64,000 nt of DNA from Aporrectodea caliginosa (lineage: Eukaryota > Annelida > Clitellata > Crassiclitellata > Lumbricidae): the NCBI GenBank assembly GCA_020284085.1, contig JACEVL010000460.1, positions 681,501 through 745,500 of the forward strand, in the 5' to 3' direction. Shown piece after piece: positions 45,771 through 57,301 of the stretch (positions are counted from its first letter, which is position 1; the number at the start of each line of letters is the position of its first letter). Below the pieces are notes generated by a model. It was not told where the DNA came from. It saw only the letters and a program-made list of their open reading frames with translations, and did not search any database. The position numbers and the translations under genes are program-made.

Positions 45771-46949
45771 GTAAGTGGTGCTTTTTTCTTTTACCAGCCC
45801 TGCATTTAAATAGAGTTTTCTTTAAGATTTTATATTTAGCTAGAATTTCACGACAAAACAATCTTGTCATTGAATTTCGTCATAAGATTTATTCAAAAAT
45901 TCAAACACTTGTGCATACTGAAAATTGATCAGATAACAAATCAGCAAATTAATGAATCAATGTTTAGATATACCACTAGACAACTACCATCTACTTTTAA
46001 CAACTATTTCGCAACAAAATCTTAAGGTAATCCGTATTACATACGATTCCCAAGTAACTACTGACCTATTTTCCCCGCACTAACACTCGTAGGTTTTCGC
46101 TTGAAAGTGTGGGTCCTAAGTCCTGAATATATATACTATACTTATTGAGATACGTAGTTTACCTAATATCTAGGGGAGACTGGGGTTGAATGTAACAAAA
46201 TTCGAATTTCACATGTTTTCAGGTATTTATAACAAGGATAACTGTAATCTTTTTACATCAAACTATAGCTTAACATGTTAGCTATCTAATGGAAAAGTAT
46301 CAAATGGTTTGCTCATCAAATACAGCCGAGACCATCAAAATAATGAGCATCGCCGGGTGTTACAAGTTACCCCACTAACGGGGTAAGTTGTAACATGAGC
46401 AGGGGCATGTTGTAACAATATTGGGGAAAGTTAAAAATTTAAATTTTGCTTCTTTGCTAAATTGTAACAGAACAATTGTTGTAATTACACCTTAAAAATA
46501 ATCTACAATGTTAGGCTGGAGCTTATGGGAGGTATGCGGTGGAAAGAACAGCATAGCGATACCACTTTCTTTGCATAGTCGATTGAGTCGATGGAGAGAT
46601 GTGACGAGTGATTGGCCAAAGCAATAGTGCAGGTCTCTCTTTTGAGGCTTACAATATTTCACATAGTGATTCAGAAACTGACAAAACTCTTTCCTTCATC
46701 CAACCTGACTTATTCGCTGTACCAGCACACACAACTGGTCCAGCTCTAATGAAATGGTCATTGAAGAATTGTGGATCGCTGGAACCAGCTACCACAGGAA
46801 GTAGTGACTGCAACAAGCTTGAACGTGATTCAAACATAAACTGGACAATTGGATGCAAAGACATGGGCAATAAAAGCTTACACAGCTTACCTAGCCCATT
46901 AACTGTAACTGTAACTGTAACTGAAACTAACTGTCGGGAAGGTGAATAG

Positions 46950-47345
46950 ATGCATTTTTAATCGCATTCACTGCGAGTGCTATGGTAACTAGCATTTCGT
47001 TCGCCCGAAGTTATCGTGATTTGCTTCAATCCGTTTTCTGCTGCATTTTTTGAAGGCTTCAATACTGTGGTAACTCCGGTTTCGTTTATTCCAAATGTCA
47101 TTGCCATCAAATTTAAAAAGATTTATAACTTCTGCTGATTTGTCGTAATATGACGCAACAGCATTTCTGTTGAAACCAATCGCTCTGGAAATGCTTGCGG
47201 CTTCTGGAGTGTGGACAGAAATTGTAGGATTTCTTTTTAGAAAGCCAGAGAACCATTCGAAACCTGCCATTTCACACATACGCCAGTTTTGTGGAAAGCT
47301 TTTATTGTATGTCGCAGCACACTGAAATGATAGTTTTCTCACTTC
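46950..47345 (-). pseudogene. Pogo/CENP-B-like transposase remnant
   Basis: The minus-strand frame from 47342 reads CEMAGFEWFSGFLKRNPTIS and ASISRAIGFNRNAVASYYDK, the DNA-binding region of pogo/Tigger/jerky transposases. After FDGNDIW a one-base frameshift is needed to continue as INETGVTTVLKPSKN, the position of the conserved DETG motif whose first Asp is catalytic. Here it reads Asn. The frame breaks and the lost Asp make this inactive. Confidence 0.78.
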
Positions 47346-47589
47346 TCTGGATCTCTCAGAATGCCTACTTCAAGTTTTGAAATGACTTAATTGTCTCTTT
47401 CTTCCGCATCCAACACTCGGTGCAATATCGACAAAATTAATAAGCTTTGCCGCCATTTCGTGACTGCTTCTTTATAAATCAGTACAGAATGAGATGACTT
47501 CTTGAATTATTTCCGGAGGAGTCATACATGTCGTACTTTTACGCTTGTGATTCCTCATTCCTTTGAGAAAGACTCTATGCAATGATAAA

Positions 47590-48060
47590 TGAATAATAAT
47601 AACAGATTGATTGCTCGCCATCCTAAATTCTCCCATATCTCCTCGTTTATGATCAATCAATTGCACTGGCTTCCTCTCACAGCCCGAATTCAGTTCAAAG
47701 TTCTTGTCCTAGTCCTTAAGTCAAAATGGGCATTGCTCCTAAATATCTTAGGGATCACATTTGCTGTCCTCTCTTTTCAGTTTATCATCGACCTCTCCGC
47801 TCCTTGGTGAGGCATATTCTTTTTGTTCCACGAGTTTGGACCACTATGGCCCAAACTAGATCTTTTGCCACTATTAGGTCCTCCCAATGGAATGCCCTTC
47901 TTTCCTTCTAATTAGTGTTTCCATTCTTTCTGGGTCTCTTCCTGCAGCCTTCTCCCTCCTCAAAACCTTCTTCTTCTCTAGGGGTTCTCGCACTGGGAGC
48001 GCTACTGAATGGCCACTGCTGTGAGCGGCGCTATAAATTAACAAATACAATACAATGCAA
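47590..48060 (+). mobile_element. L2-type LINE 3' end nested in pogo-like element
   Basis: + frames read LARHPKFSHISSFMINQLHW, then WLPLTARIQFKVLVLV, then LRDHICCPLFSVYHRPLRSL and SSQWNALLSF, the L2/CR1 C-terminus with one frameshift near 47730. The tail is GAGCGGCGCTATAAATTAAC and AATACAATACAATG. Confidence 0.82.
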
Positions 48061-48794
48061 TAAATAGGCCTACATTTTTTTAAACCCACAATCATAGGCC
48101 TGTCAACAGGGTATAGGCTAATATTATCAGTTAAAATGGATCCGGCTTAAAGATCCACTGGGGCTTGTTGTAACATACATTGGGGTAGGTTGTAACATGT
48201 TACAACTAACCCCAGCTGATGTGTTACATCCAACCCCGCTGGTACATGAATCTAGTTTTTATTTCATATCCTTGGAACCCATCAACTTCCGACAATATCG
48301 TTCACATAGACGCTGCTTGGATGACAACTCTTCTCATTATGGCAATCAGTGAGAATGTAAAACATTAATACAGGGAGCCATGAGAAAAATAAGAAAAAAG
48401 TCTGAGACTCACTTTTGTGCAAAAAAATCTTGTTTGATTTTTAAAAAACCTATTTTTTAAGAATTCTGCGCAGAAATTTTGTTCAGGCTGATTTTTCGAC
48501 TTGATCTACCTTTAGATCAGTATAAGCTGGTTCCCTGCTCTCCAGTAACGGCGCTGCGATGGTTGTTACATTCAACCCGTGTTACTTTCGACCCCGGTCT
48601 CCCCTACCTCTTCAAACACAGATTCTGAAATTACATGATAAATCAGTCGTCAGGTTAACGCGTGAACACTGTTTGTCTAGTTAACTAGTTAAGTCTTTCG
48701 GAATGCCTTTTGTGAAGGGTGATCTCATTTAACGGAACCTAGGTCCCTTGGGGTTTTAACCTTTCCCTGTCGCTCCCTGAATTCTCTGGTTTAA

Positions 48795-49757
48795 CCCTCG
48801 GGCTACCAAGGGGGGGTGGTTGCCACCCCCTAGGTTTTTTCATCTCAAACTTTTTCCGTATATGGAATAAAAATTTGACCTTTAGGTAGCTGTAGGGGGT
48901 TCATTTACACACGTTTTGAGGTAAAATGTGAGATGATATCTCACACCGTTCAAAAGTTATACCCAATATACCCGAGGTACCAGGGGGTGGATACCACCCC
49001 CCTAGATTTTTGACTATATCTTATCCGTCATTTAATATTAAGAGACACAAATTATACCATTCTATAGAGGGAATGTGGGGCTACATTTCCATGGTCACTG
49101 AGTTGACCTGAGACAACCGGAAGTGCTCAAAATAAATTATAATACGCGTAACATGCGTGAAAAATGGCTGAATGGAAGGACTCCCTCCTTAGTTTTTGTC
49201 TGTAGCGTATTCATTTGTCTTTCTGGAAGAGAAACAAAGATACCATTCTTTAGAGGGAATGAAGGGCTTCATTTGCATACCTACATCTTTGTCTTTTGAA
49301 TACCGGAAGTGATCAAAATAAATAATAATACGCGTAATCTGTGTGAAAATGGCTGAATACAGCGTTATAACGTAAACCGATATATATGTATGGATATATA
49401 TGTATGGATGTACATTTATACTATATAAACATGTGTAGGGATGATTTTGTGTATCTTTTATACATAGATTAGTTTCAAAACACACATAATCTTATATTTG
49501 TTTATCCAAAAAGTACAAAATGTACGCAATAATATACAATATTGCTAATTAATGAGTCCAACTGTTAAAAGTGATGTAATTTCGAGGTGCATTCACATAA
49601 TGTACAACTAAATACACCATTCTGTGCAGAAATGAATGCTGAATCCAATGCTATATTACAAGTTATGATATGTAAAACCAAACACGAAATCCAGGGGGGG
49701 TGGTAACCACCCCCCCTTGGTAGTCCGTGTTACAAAAAAAGCTTGGTAGCCCTAGGG
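48795..49757. mobile_element. piggyBac-like MITE, 963 bp
   Basis: CCCTCGGGCTACCAAG / CTTGGTAGCCCTAGGG ends flanked by TTAA (48791-48794, 49758-49761), the piggyBac target. The uninterrupted site is seen in gene B near 28105-28115. Near both ends and once internally it holds GGGGGTGG..CCACCCCC hairpin motifs. No transposase. Confidence 0.85.
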
Positions 49758-50197
49758 TTAACACTTCTTTGTATGTATATGTCTAAGGGTTCAATACAAA
49801 TTTGGTTATAGTTATGGTTGTGGTTAGCAGCAGCAAGTTGCATTCCAATTCTGAAATCGCTCTTTTCCAGCTGGGTCGGCTGGAAGCCAAAGGGAAACGT
49901 ACCCAACATAATTACGGTCGACCTAATTTACAGCAGCAATATTGAGATCTGTTCGGGGGAGATAATCTCGTTCCCATCCCGCAGGACAACGTCACATTCC
50001 CCGCAAAAAATTGGTTTTCACCAATTAAAATGTGAAAAAAGGAATTCTTATCATTTAAAGCTATTTGTCTTGCTGATTGCCTTAATAAAACATACCCAAA
50101 AAAAGATTATCTTAACGTGAGTTTGCATTAACCTAGCCCTGGCTATTTCTGACTAGCAAGCTTCAGTGTAAATTTTGTGGCGTTGAAATGTTTGCAG

Positions 50198-52683
50198 GTG
50201 AGCAATACATGTCGGAACACTCTCGCCTTATCCGTCAAAACTATCATTGGCTGACAGAAGAATTAGATCCAGATTCTGATCTTCTAAAGATTCTTTTTGC
50301 AAAAGAAGTGCTCAACCATCGAGACTATGGCCAAATTGTTTCTGAGAAGGATCGATTAGGGCAAAATAGGTTAGGGGAGGGTGGGGCAAAACGCCCCCTT
50401 TAAGGAAAATTGTGTCCAGAGAGCAAAACATAATGACATTTGAAAAACATTTATGATCATCAACAACACCTGCACTAATACTACAATATCACTAAATTAA
50501 AAAACTTAAATAGATTCAAATTTCGGCACAGAATTGTCTTAAATTTATTTATTCAACATGGGCATTTTGCCCCATACATGGGGCAAAATGCCCACACCCT
50601 GGGCATTTTACCCCACAGATAATGTATACTAGATCTTCTTCTTCTTCTTTTGGTTTCTGCCTTGCTATAAGGCAGGTTCGTACGTGCAATGTCGCCACTC
50701 ATCACATTGTCTGGCTCTCTCCTTCAGCTCGCTGTAATCCTCCATCATCCAGTCCAACAACATCGTTCTCGGTCTTCCTCTGGTCTTCTTCCCCTCCATT
50801 CTTCTCTCAATTATAATTCTTAGGAGGGAGTCTCCCCTCATGATGTGGCCCAACCATTTTCTCTGTCGGCTTCTGATTATCCCTATCAAGGATCTTTATC
50901 GTCCACCATTTGTAGTATGTCTTCATTTGTCCTTCGTTCCATCCAGCTGATTTTCTCCATCCTTCGCCATATCCACATCTCGAAGGTCTCCAATCTTGTG
51001 ATGTCTTCCTTCCCCAGGGTCGATATCTCTGATCCGTATAACACCATACTCCATATCATAGACTTGATAATTCTTTTCTTCAGATTCTTATTGAACTTTC
51101 CTCTCATAAATTCCATTCTTTTTTAAAAGCATCTTTTCCCATAGCTATTCTTCTCTTTATTTCTACATGACACTTTGCGACATTTGTGATCATACTTCCT
51201 AGGTAACAGAAGTTTCCGACTTGTTCCAGTTCATTACCATCTATAGTGATCTTTACTGTTGTTTCCTTTCTTTTGCTTATCCTCGTGATCATTGTCTTTG
51301 TGGTGTTTATTTTCATATCATACTCCTTCGAGATCTTATTTAGCCGATCCATCATCTTTTTGTAGCCCATTCTTGCTACCTGCCAACATTGCCTGGTCAT
51401 CTGCAAATCTTAGTGCTTTCGTCAATCTTCCTCCTACCTTTATGCCCTCCTTCACCTCCTCCATCGCCTCTCGTACTAATTCCTCAATGTAGATGTTAAA
51501 GAGTATTGGTGATAGCGGGCACCTCTGTACTCCTATCACTCCTGGTTTTGAAAGTTTTCCGTCTAATTTTATTCTATATACTTTCTCTCCCATGTATAGG
51601 TTTCCTATGAGTCTTCTGTCTTTCCAGTCCATCCCTATTCTGCGCAGTGCATGCATTAATTTCTTCCAATCGGCTCTATCAAAAGCCTTTTCATAATCCA
51701 CAAAGCATACGTATACAATGCTCCAATTGCATTTCTTGTGCCCTTCCCTTTCTGAAATCGCACTGGTCCTCTCCTAAACAGTCATTTGTTTCTGCCCTGG
51801 ACTGCATTCTCTTTGTGACCGAGCTGACCAGTGCTGGCAACTAAACCTTTTAGATGTCTAGTAAGAGTTTTACTTAGAACTTTATAAATTTGTTCTGCTT
51901 TTCTCTTACTAATTTCGCCCGACCTGACTTTTGTCAGAGCAATTTCCAAAGTTTCAAGACCACATTCTCCTCTCTTTGTTTTTCTCTAATAGTTTCGTAC
52001 CATTTTCTGCAACGAAACACTTTAAGTGCAAAACATATTATAAAATGTTTGCACACAGCAGATAACACAAATATTTAAATTGGGGTAAAACTGGTAGGCA
52101 CCTTTGGTGTAGACGCGAAGTCAATCAGATGAGGTAAGACGCCCAGTCACATGAGGTAAGACGCCCAGTGAGGCAATACGCCCATGAGCATCTGACCCCA
52201 CAACAAGAGTAGTTACATTCCAGACCATACACCAAACACGACTACTTCAATGGCGGGTTTAATTGCACTGTAACATTTCTAAATGTGTGTGAATCCAAGT
52301 AAACATACATCTTTGGGCAACTGTAAAACCGTATAATTTACACACACAAAATTAAAACAGGAAATGCTTACATCAGCTTTCGCAAAATTAGGTTTTTGTT
52401 GAAAACGAGTGATCTTTTCATAGGAAACACGAAAGTACAATGTCTTTCAACCGGAAATGCAAGTAACAAAACGGTTCCAAGTAAAATTTGGATTCAGGTT
52501 ATTAGGTGACTGAAATAATGCTCATGGGCATCTTACCTCTCATGGGCGCTTTGCCCCACCCTCCCCTACTCTTGTCCATTATCAGTCGAAAATCTGGTGA
52601 CGACTTCAAGAGGTTTATAACTGCGCTGAACGAGACTTTGCGAACAGGAATAACAAGCAGACTCACAGAAACAGTTAGAGTTG
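50198..52683 (+). CDS. Gene C: CARD-2 exon, interrupted by transposon
   Basis: Acceptor TTTGCAG|GT at 50197/50198 and donor GTTG|GTATGTG after 52683, phase 1-1. Coding halves are 50198-50373 and 52569-52683. Without the insertion the exon is 291 nt (SEQYMSEHSRLIRQNYHWLT ... and LLSIISRKSGDDFKRFITAL ...), a CARD like gene A's. The 2.2-kb element after codon 58 brings an in-frame stop (50401-50403). A cryptic intron AG|GTTAGG (50370) to ATTATCAG (52585) would remove the element plus 21 exonic nt and keep frame. Whether that splicing happens cannot be judged here. Confidence 0.75.
50374..52566. mobile_element. TA-target TIR transposon inserted in CARD-2 exon, 2.2 kb
   Basis: GGGGAGGGTGGGGCAAAACG at the left, and the inverted right end differs by one base (GGGGAGGGTGGGGCAAAGCG). 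TA on both sides (50372-50373, 52567-52568). Genes A and B give the empty exon. Subterminal GGGCAAAATGCCC-like palindromes recur at 50568-50612 and as TAAGACGCCC copies at 52135-52175. The only coding content is a nested minus-strand LINE, so it is non-autonomous. Confidence 0.9.
50630..52010 (-). mobile_element. Non-LTR retrotransposon RT region, nested
   Basis: Minus strand in order: a CxFRKGKGTRNA-like block (about 51750); MDYEKAFDRADWKKLMHALR (51701) with RT block A; CPLSPILFNIYIEELVREAM; FADDQAM (YADD variant, about 51400); ITIDGNELEQVGNFCYLGSM; MVLYGSEISTLGKEDITRLE; and a C-terminus with KTRGRPRTMLLDWMMEDY ending near 50665. Four frames are used, so it is frameshifted. A (CTT)n run at 50636-50650 is the 3' tail. 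Clade not assigned. Confidence 0.85.
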
Positions 52684-54160
52684 GTATGTGATTAAGCGAA
52701 TTTTCAGATAAGATTTTATCACATCTTATTTCAAATATTTTGGCCCTGTATTTATTCTTATTGCAGTGGCTAAATTAGTATGTTTAGCTCACTCTACTTG
52801 CCTTGCTCCTGCGTTTTGTTTCCCGCCTGCCATTTTGAATTCAGCATGATTTAGTCACAGAGAAAATATCCTTTCGCATCTGTCTTAAAAATTTATTAAT
52901 TAAACTACTTTGTAAAACCGTCTACTGCCTTCAAAACATCATCCAGAATCAAACCCTCTTGTCAAAACCTACATGTATAACACAATGTCGTCTCAAACGC
53001 AATGAGAAGGTGACTGAGATGTAGCGCTGATCCATTTCTCTCTTCATCATAGAACCACTGCTCAAGTGGACAACTTTCTGGACAACATGACCTTCTCTGC
53101 AATACTGCATTGAAGCATGATGTTTAACTTGTGAGCCAATATTGAGTAATAGTAAAACAACGCTTAAAAGAAGTCAGAACTTTAAGAAAATGTAAAACAA
53201 CTGACCGATATCCAGTTTGACCCACGCAAAAAAATTTTAAGTCATCCAATATTTCGATTTCAGTGACCTAATTCTAATTCTAAGACATCAATCAGGCAGT
53301 TGTCGATGTGGTTCTTGTATGATATTGTCGTGGATGGTCATCTTGACTTTCTTAGGCACCGACCCTAATTGACTTCTAAAAGGATGAACTAAACCAAGAC
53401 CCCGATGAAATATCTTCCCTGAGGTGTCAACTCCCAGGACTATCTGGAGACTCAAAGAATCAACACATCAGCCACACTGAACTTCTTTATTAAAAAGACA
53501 ATAGCCACACTGCTTGAACACGTCACTGTAAATCTTATTGACTAGATCAAACAAAAGACTGAACTGACACGACTAAACTACAACTGGACTGATCTAACAA
53601 GTCAGCTCAACTCAAAAGACTGGTCGAACTGCATGTACTCAACTGAACTGAAATACAACTGGACTGATCTGAACCCCCAACTCAACTGAACTGGACTGCA
53701 CTCTTAGTCCTTCAATACATATAGGAGATATCTGTTATAGGCGTAGGCCTATTGCAGCTAGGACATTCCATTAGGTGTCACGGTCAAAAAATAACCTCAT
53801 TAGGTGTCAAAGCTCTATTGTGTGCTAAGGCACTCCATTGGTTGTCAATGTAGAAAAGTTACCCCCGTTAGATGTCAAAACTCTATTACGTGCTAAGGGA
53901 TTCCATTAGGTGTCAATGTCAACAAGTATCTGATTAAGTACTAATGCGTCCCATTTGGATGTCATTGCCGAAATGTCTCTCTGTAACTCTGGAATACACA
54001 ACATGCATTGACTTAAGCGAACACGAAAGTTCATTCAAAGTAAGTAGGCCCTACTGCTCTACAGAAAATGATTGACCTTGGAAGTGAAGCAAAATATATT
54101 ATAGCTATCTTGCATACAATCATCGAAAATACTAAAAGTTTTGTCGCGTTATGTTGAAAG
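52684..54160 (+). other. Gene C intron after CARD-2
   Basis: 53500-53700 is enriched in CAACTGGACTGATCT-like direct repeats, and 53755-53970 contains a 76-bp unit (CATTAGGTGTCAA...TATT.TGTGCTAAGG) in about 2.5 copies. The remainder is AT-rich, with no feature recognised. Confidence 0.65.
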
Positions 54161-54366
54161 GTGATGAGAATCAAACTATGACAACCACAGTAAAAAGGAC
54201 CCTCACAACTAGATGTTCTGATTCGCTTGGGAAAAGAATCCCACCGAAACCTCCACCTAAGCCAAAGAAACAGCCGCCAACGCTGCCTTCCAGCAAACCA
54301 ATGGTAATCAATCCTAAGCCAAATCGAATAGAGAAACGACAAATTGTCACAAAATACGAAATAGTG
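54161..54366 (+). CDS. Gene C: proline/lysine-rich linker exon
   Basis: Acceptor TTGAAAG|GT (phase 1), donor GTG|GTAAGC (phase 0), 206 nt. GDENQTMTTTVKRTLTTRCS, then DSLGKRIPPKPPPKPKKQPP, ending KRQIVTKYEIV. It is 33 nt shorter than gene A's exon; the difference lies after the proline-rich core. Confidence 0.82.
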
Positions 54367-55449
54367 GTAAGCACAGTTTTTTATGGGCATTGATTTTGTA
54401 TCAGTAAATTTTGTATCAACTAAATACTGGATTTTTCTTGAATTTGAAATATTTACACAATCGGCACTACTCTTTCCTCTCTGTCAACAACAACTCCATA
54501 TCTCCTGTTAGGCCTTATGTAATTCATTTTCACGAAAGATTCCGTATTGAAAGCCTATAATGACATTGTCTTTGATGCGGATAAAGTGTATAAGTGCCTT
54601 GCAACTGCTTGATTTCTCTGTAGCATTTGACTGTGATAGTTGATTACCTTCAGAGAAGAAGGTGTTCTTGTATCATTTTTAATTTATGCAATACCTTATC
54701 TTTTCCAGAAACTTTGGAATGGACTTGTGTTATGACAAAGTTACCAGTTATTAGGTGGCTAAGTTCTAAGTTTATCTAGAAATAGATTTTCAGCCCAAGC
54801 AGATGAAACTGATTATTGATGCCATGATCGAGGCAAATCGCTGCCACACAAACTAGTAACAGGTACAACTATTTAGTTTAGCAATCACTTACAGTAGTTG
54901 CTAAACTAAATAGTTGTAACTGTCACTGGTTTTTCTTTAACGGACACGAAGATTTTCAGTTCTAAATAGCTGGTGGATTTAAATATTAAAATATTTAATA
55001 TTAAAATAACTTTTTAAGAAATGTTCACATTAATGTTTTGGCATGCTTTGCTTTTTTATTGCGATCTGGCTGTCAAACCAGTGTTCAGACTCTTGGTTTA
55101 AGATTTTCGATGCAAGGTGTCATTCGAATTGCGACACTGTAACTGAGAAGCTATAATAGCCTACATTAAATTCTTCTTCTTCTTCTTTTCAACCGTCCTC
55201 GATACGAGGGTTGGTCGCATTGTAGACGATTCTTCTCCATCCTCTCCTGTCCTCGGTTTCTCGCAGCAATCTTTCCGTTGATAATTCCAACCATTCGCCC
55301 ACATTGTCCATCCACCTCTTCCTTGGTTTCCCTCTTGCTCTTGCTCCCTGTACCGTTCCTTGCATAATTTCTTTTACATTAAATTACAGAGTGCGCATTT
55401 ACAAATGCATTAAATATGTCAATTTAAATCGTGAAACAACATGTTTTAG
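54367..55449 (+). other. Gene C intron with fossil LINE pieces
   Basis: 54540-54670 matches the LINE fossil of gene A's intron (LLDFSVAFD-like RT block). 55189-55372 is a minus-strand LINE C-terminus. The rest is unassigned. Confidence 0.6.
55189..55372 (-). mobile_element. LINE C-terminal fragment with intact frame
   Basis: The minus strand reads without a stop from about 55372: ARARGKPRKRWMDNVGEWLE then LLRETEDRRGWRRIVYNATN, ending at TGA (55189-55191) before a (GAA)n tail. The RGxPRxRW..N...W motif is the usual C-terminus of endonuclease/RT LINEs of the type seen at 50630-52010. Confidence 0.75.
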
Positions 55450-55600
55450 AAGAAGAAAGAATCAATTGAATATATGGAGGCAAAGTTTAGGGAGCTCCCG
55501 AAGGAATTGAAGACAGACATTTCAACAAAAATATTTATAATGCATCGGAGGACATCGAAACACAGCATTTGGAACAACATACTTACGGAAATACTTGAAG
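55450..55600 (+). CDS. Gene C: small conserved exon
   Basis: Acceptor ATGTTTTAG|AAG (phase 0), donor TTGAAG|GTATGT (phase 1), 151 nt. KKKESIEYMEAKFRELPKEL, then KTDISTKIFIMHRRTSKHSI, then W. It is homologous to 11211-11358, with one extra residue. Confidence 0.8.
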
Positions 55601-56225
55601 GTATGTGATATGCCTAGGCAACCATGTGCTTGATGAGACATTGGTATACAATATTAAATGTCTGATTTGAACTTTACTTCTCCAAGTTAGGGCGTAGCTC
55701 GTATGACGAGCTAGTATCCTTCCTTCTCTGGCGCTGCAATCCATCAATCGCTAAGGGTCAGAAACATTCTATAATAATTAATAATACCATCACCAAGGAG
55801 ACTTAAACAAGATACAGGCGATATGATCAACAATAGATTTGAGTCCAAACATTATTTCTGTATCGAATTTTGCTGAAAGAGTCGAGGCTCAACAGATCAT
55901 AATATTTATGCCATATAGAAGCGTGTGATCTCATACCAAAGCTCCGATCTCGCCTTATAGACATGTTTTCCATTAAACACATAATGTTCCGCCATAAACA
56001 GATGAAGATACTCTCTTTAACAAATCTTCGGTCGCCTAATTTAAAGATCTTCTACTATATATCAGCGCCTGTATGAGAAACTAAAACTTGTTTTATGGAT
56101 ACATTCATGCATAGGCCTATATACATTTATAGATACAAAATCTTCTCATGTTTTCGTAACCTGCAATGATGAACTGTGTGCGTAAAACTGAATTACAGAT
56201 CACTATATTAGGTATTTTCTTGTAG
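55601..56225 (+). other. Gene C intron with CR1 fossil
   Basis: 55760-55920 contains a decayed copy of the RT segment (IEFC.K...AQQI-like) that occupies the same intron in genes A and D. Confidence 0.5.
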
Positions 56226-57023
56226 AATCGCGAAACATTAAAAAACAGAAAATAATGCAAGTCAAAGCCGCAGACGAAAATTGTGAGAGATTAATGCAAG
56301 AAATTATTCAACGAGAACGCGAATACATAATAACCAAGGAAGACATTCAACGAGAGAAAACTAGAATCAATAAACAACTAAAAGAAACACAAGAATCAGT
56401 GTATGAATTAGAGCACAGACGTAATCTAACAGAAAATGAGAACAGTAATCTGTTTGAAAAACTTAAGAAAAGTGAAATCGAAGTAGCTGAACTAAAGGCG
56501 CTGAATCAAAAGAAGGAGCGAGAGGTATATGAAAAAGTAAGCATCTTAAAGAAACTTGAAGGTCAGATGGCATATTCTGAAATCAAATTAAAGGAAACGG
56601 AATCACAGTTAAGGGACACAAGAGACAAGTTAACTGAAAATGACAGAGTTTTAAAGGAAACTGCAACAAAATTAGAAGAAACACAGGAGAAGTTCAAGGA
56701 AACGGAAAGCAAGCTAACAGAATTTAAGGCAAAGCTAACACTGACAGAGAAATGCATTGATGATCTGACAGTGCTGAATCAACGGAAAGAGGAAGAGGTT
56801 AATGAAAAAGTAAGTGTAATAGAAATACTTCAAGCTCAGACAACACAGTACGATGTGAAAGAACAACCAATGAACATAGAAGAGAAGTTTAAGGAAGATG
56901 AATTAGATTTGAAGTCGACCACAACAAAACTGAGAGAATCCCAAGAGAATTTAAAAGCAATGGAAACCAGGCCAACAGAATTTATAGTGACTGAGAAAGG
57001 CTCCGATTATTTGAGACCAGAAG
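56226..57023 (+). CDS. Gene C: long coiled-coil exon
   Basis: Acceptor TTCTTGTAG|AA (phase 1), donor CAGAAG|GTATGT (phase 1), 798 nt, 266 codons, fully open. Highly charged with heptads throughout. It contains a repeat of about 90 residues: LNQKKEREVYEKVSILKKLE ... LEETQEKFKETESKLTEF recurs as LNQRKEEEVNEKVSVIEILQ ... LRESQENLKAMETRPTEF. Gene A's 255-nt exon corresponds to one repeat. It is expected to form a long parallel coiled coil driving oligomerisation. Downstream no NHL exon follows before the next CARD exon at 58317. Confidence 0.85.
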
Positions 57024-57232
57024 GTATGTTGAATTTCTCTTATTTCATAGAAAGTTTTTGTTTATCAAAAAAATAAAAATGTCAGAGTACTGCTGTCAGA
57101 TGTACAAACACATTTTCCCTGAGATAACATTTTCTCTCACTGTCCGTGACCGGAGTGTCACCCTTGACCGTGAACTTAGCCTTTCTCAGCATGTGAACCT
57201 AGTCTGTCGAAGCTGTTACTATCAGCTTCGCT

Positions 57233-57301
<69 letters not shown>

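Larger units (their letters stand above)
46173..48604 (-). mobile_element. TA-target TIR transposon, pogo-like, 2.4 kb
   Basis: GGGGAGACTGGGGTTGAATG at the left and inverted GGGGAGACCGGGGTCGAAAG at the right, flanked by TA dinucleotides (46171-46172, 48605-48606). Gene B shows the empty TA site (CTAAAATCTACTTCTTC). Both subterminal regions carry several TTGTAACAT/ATGTTACAA motifs, probably transposase sites. A minus-strand pogo-type transposase remnant (46950-47345) and an L2-type LINE (47590-48060) lie inside. Confidence 0.87.
45771..50197 (+). other. Gene C intron 2, with two paralog-defined insertions
   Basis: After removing 46173-48604 and 48795-49757 it aligns with gene B's intron 2. 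Both insertions are absent from B. Confidence 0.8.
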
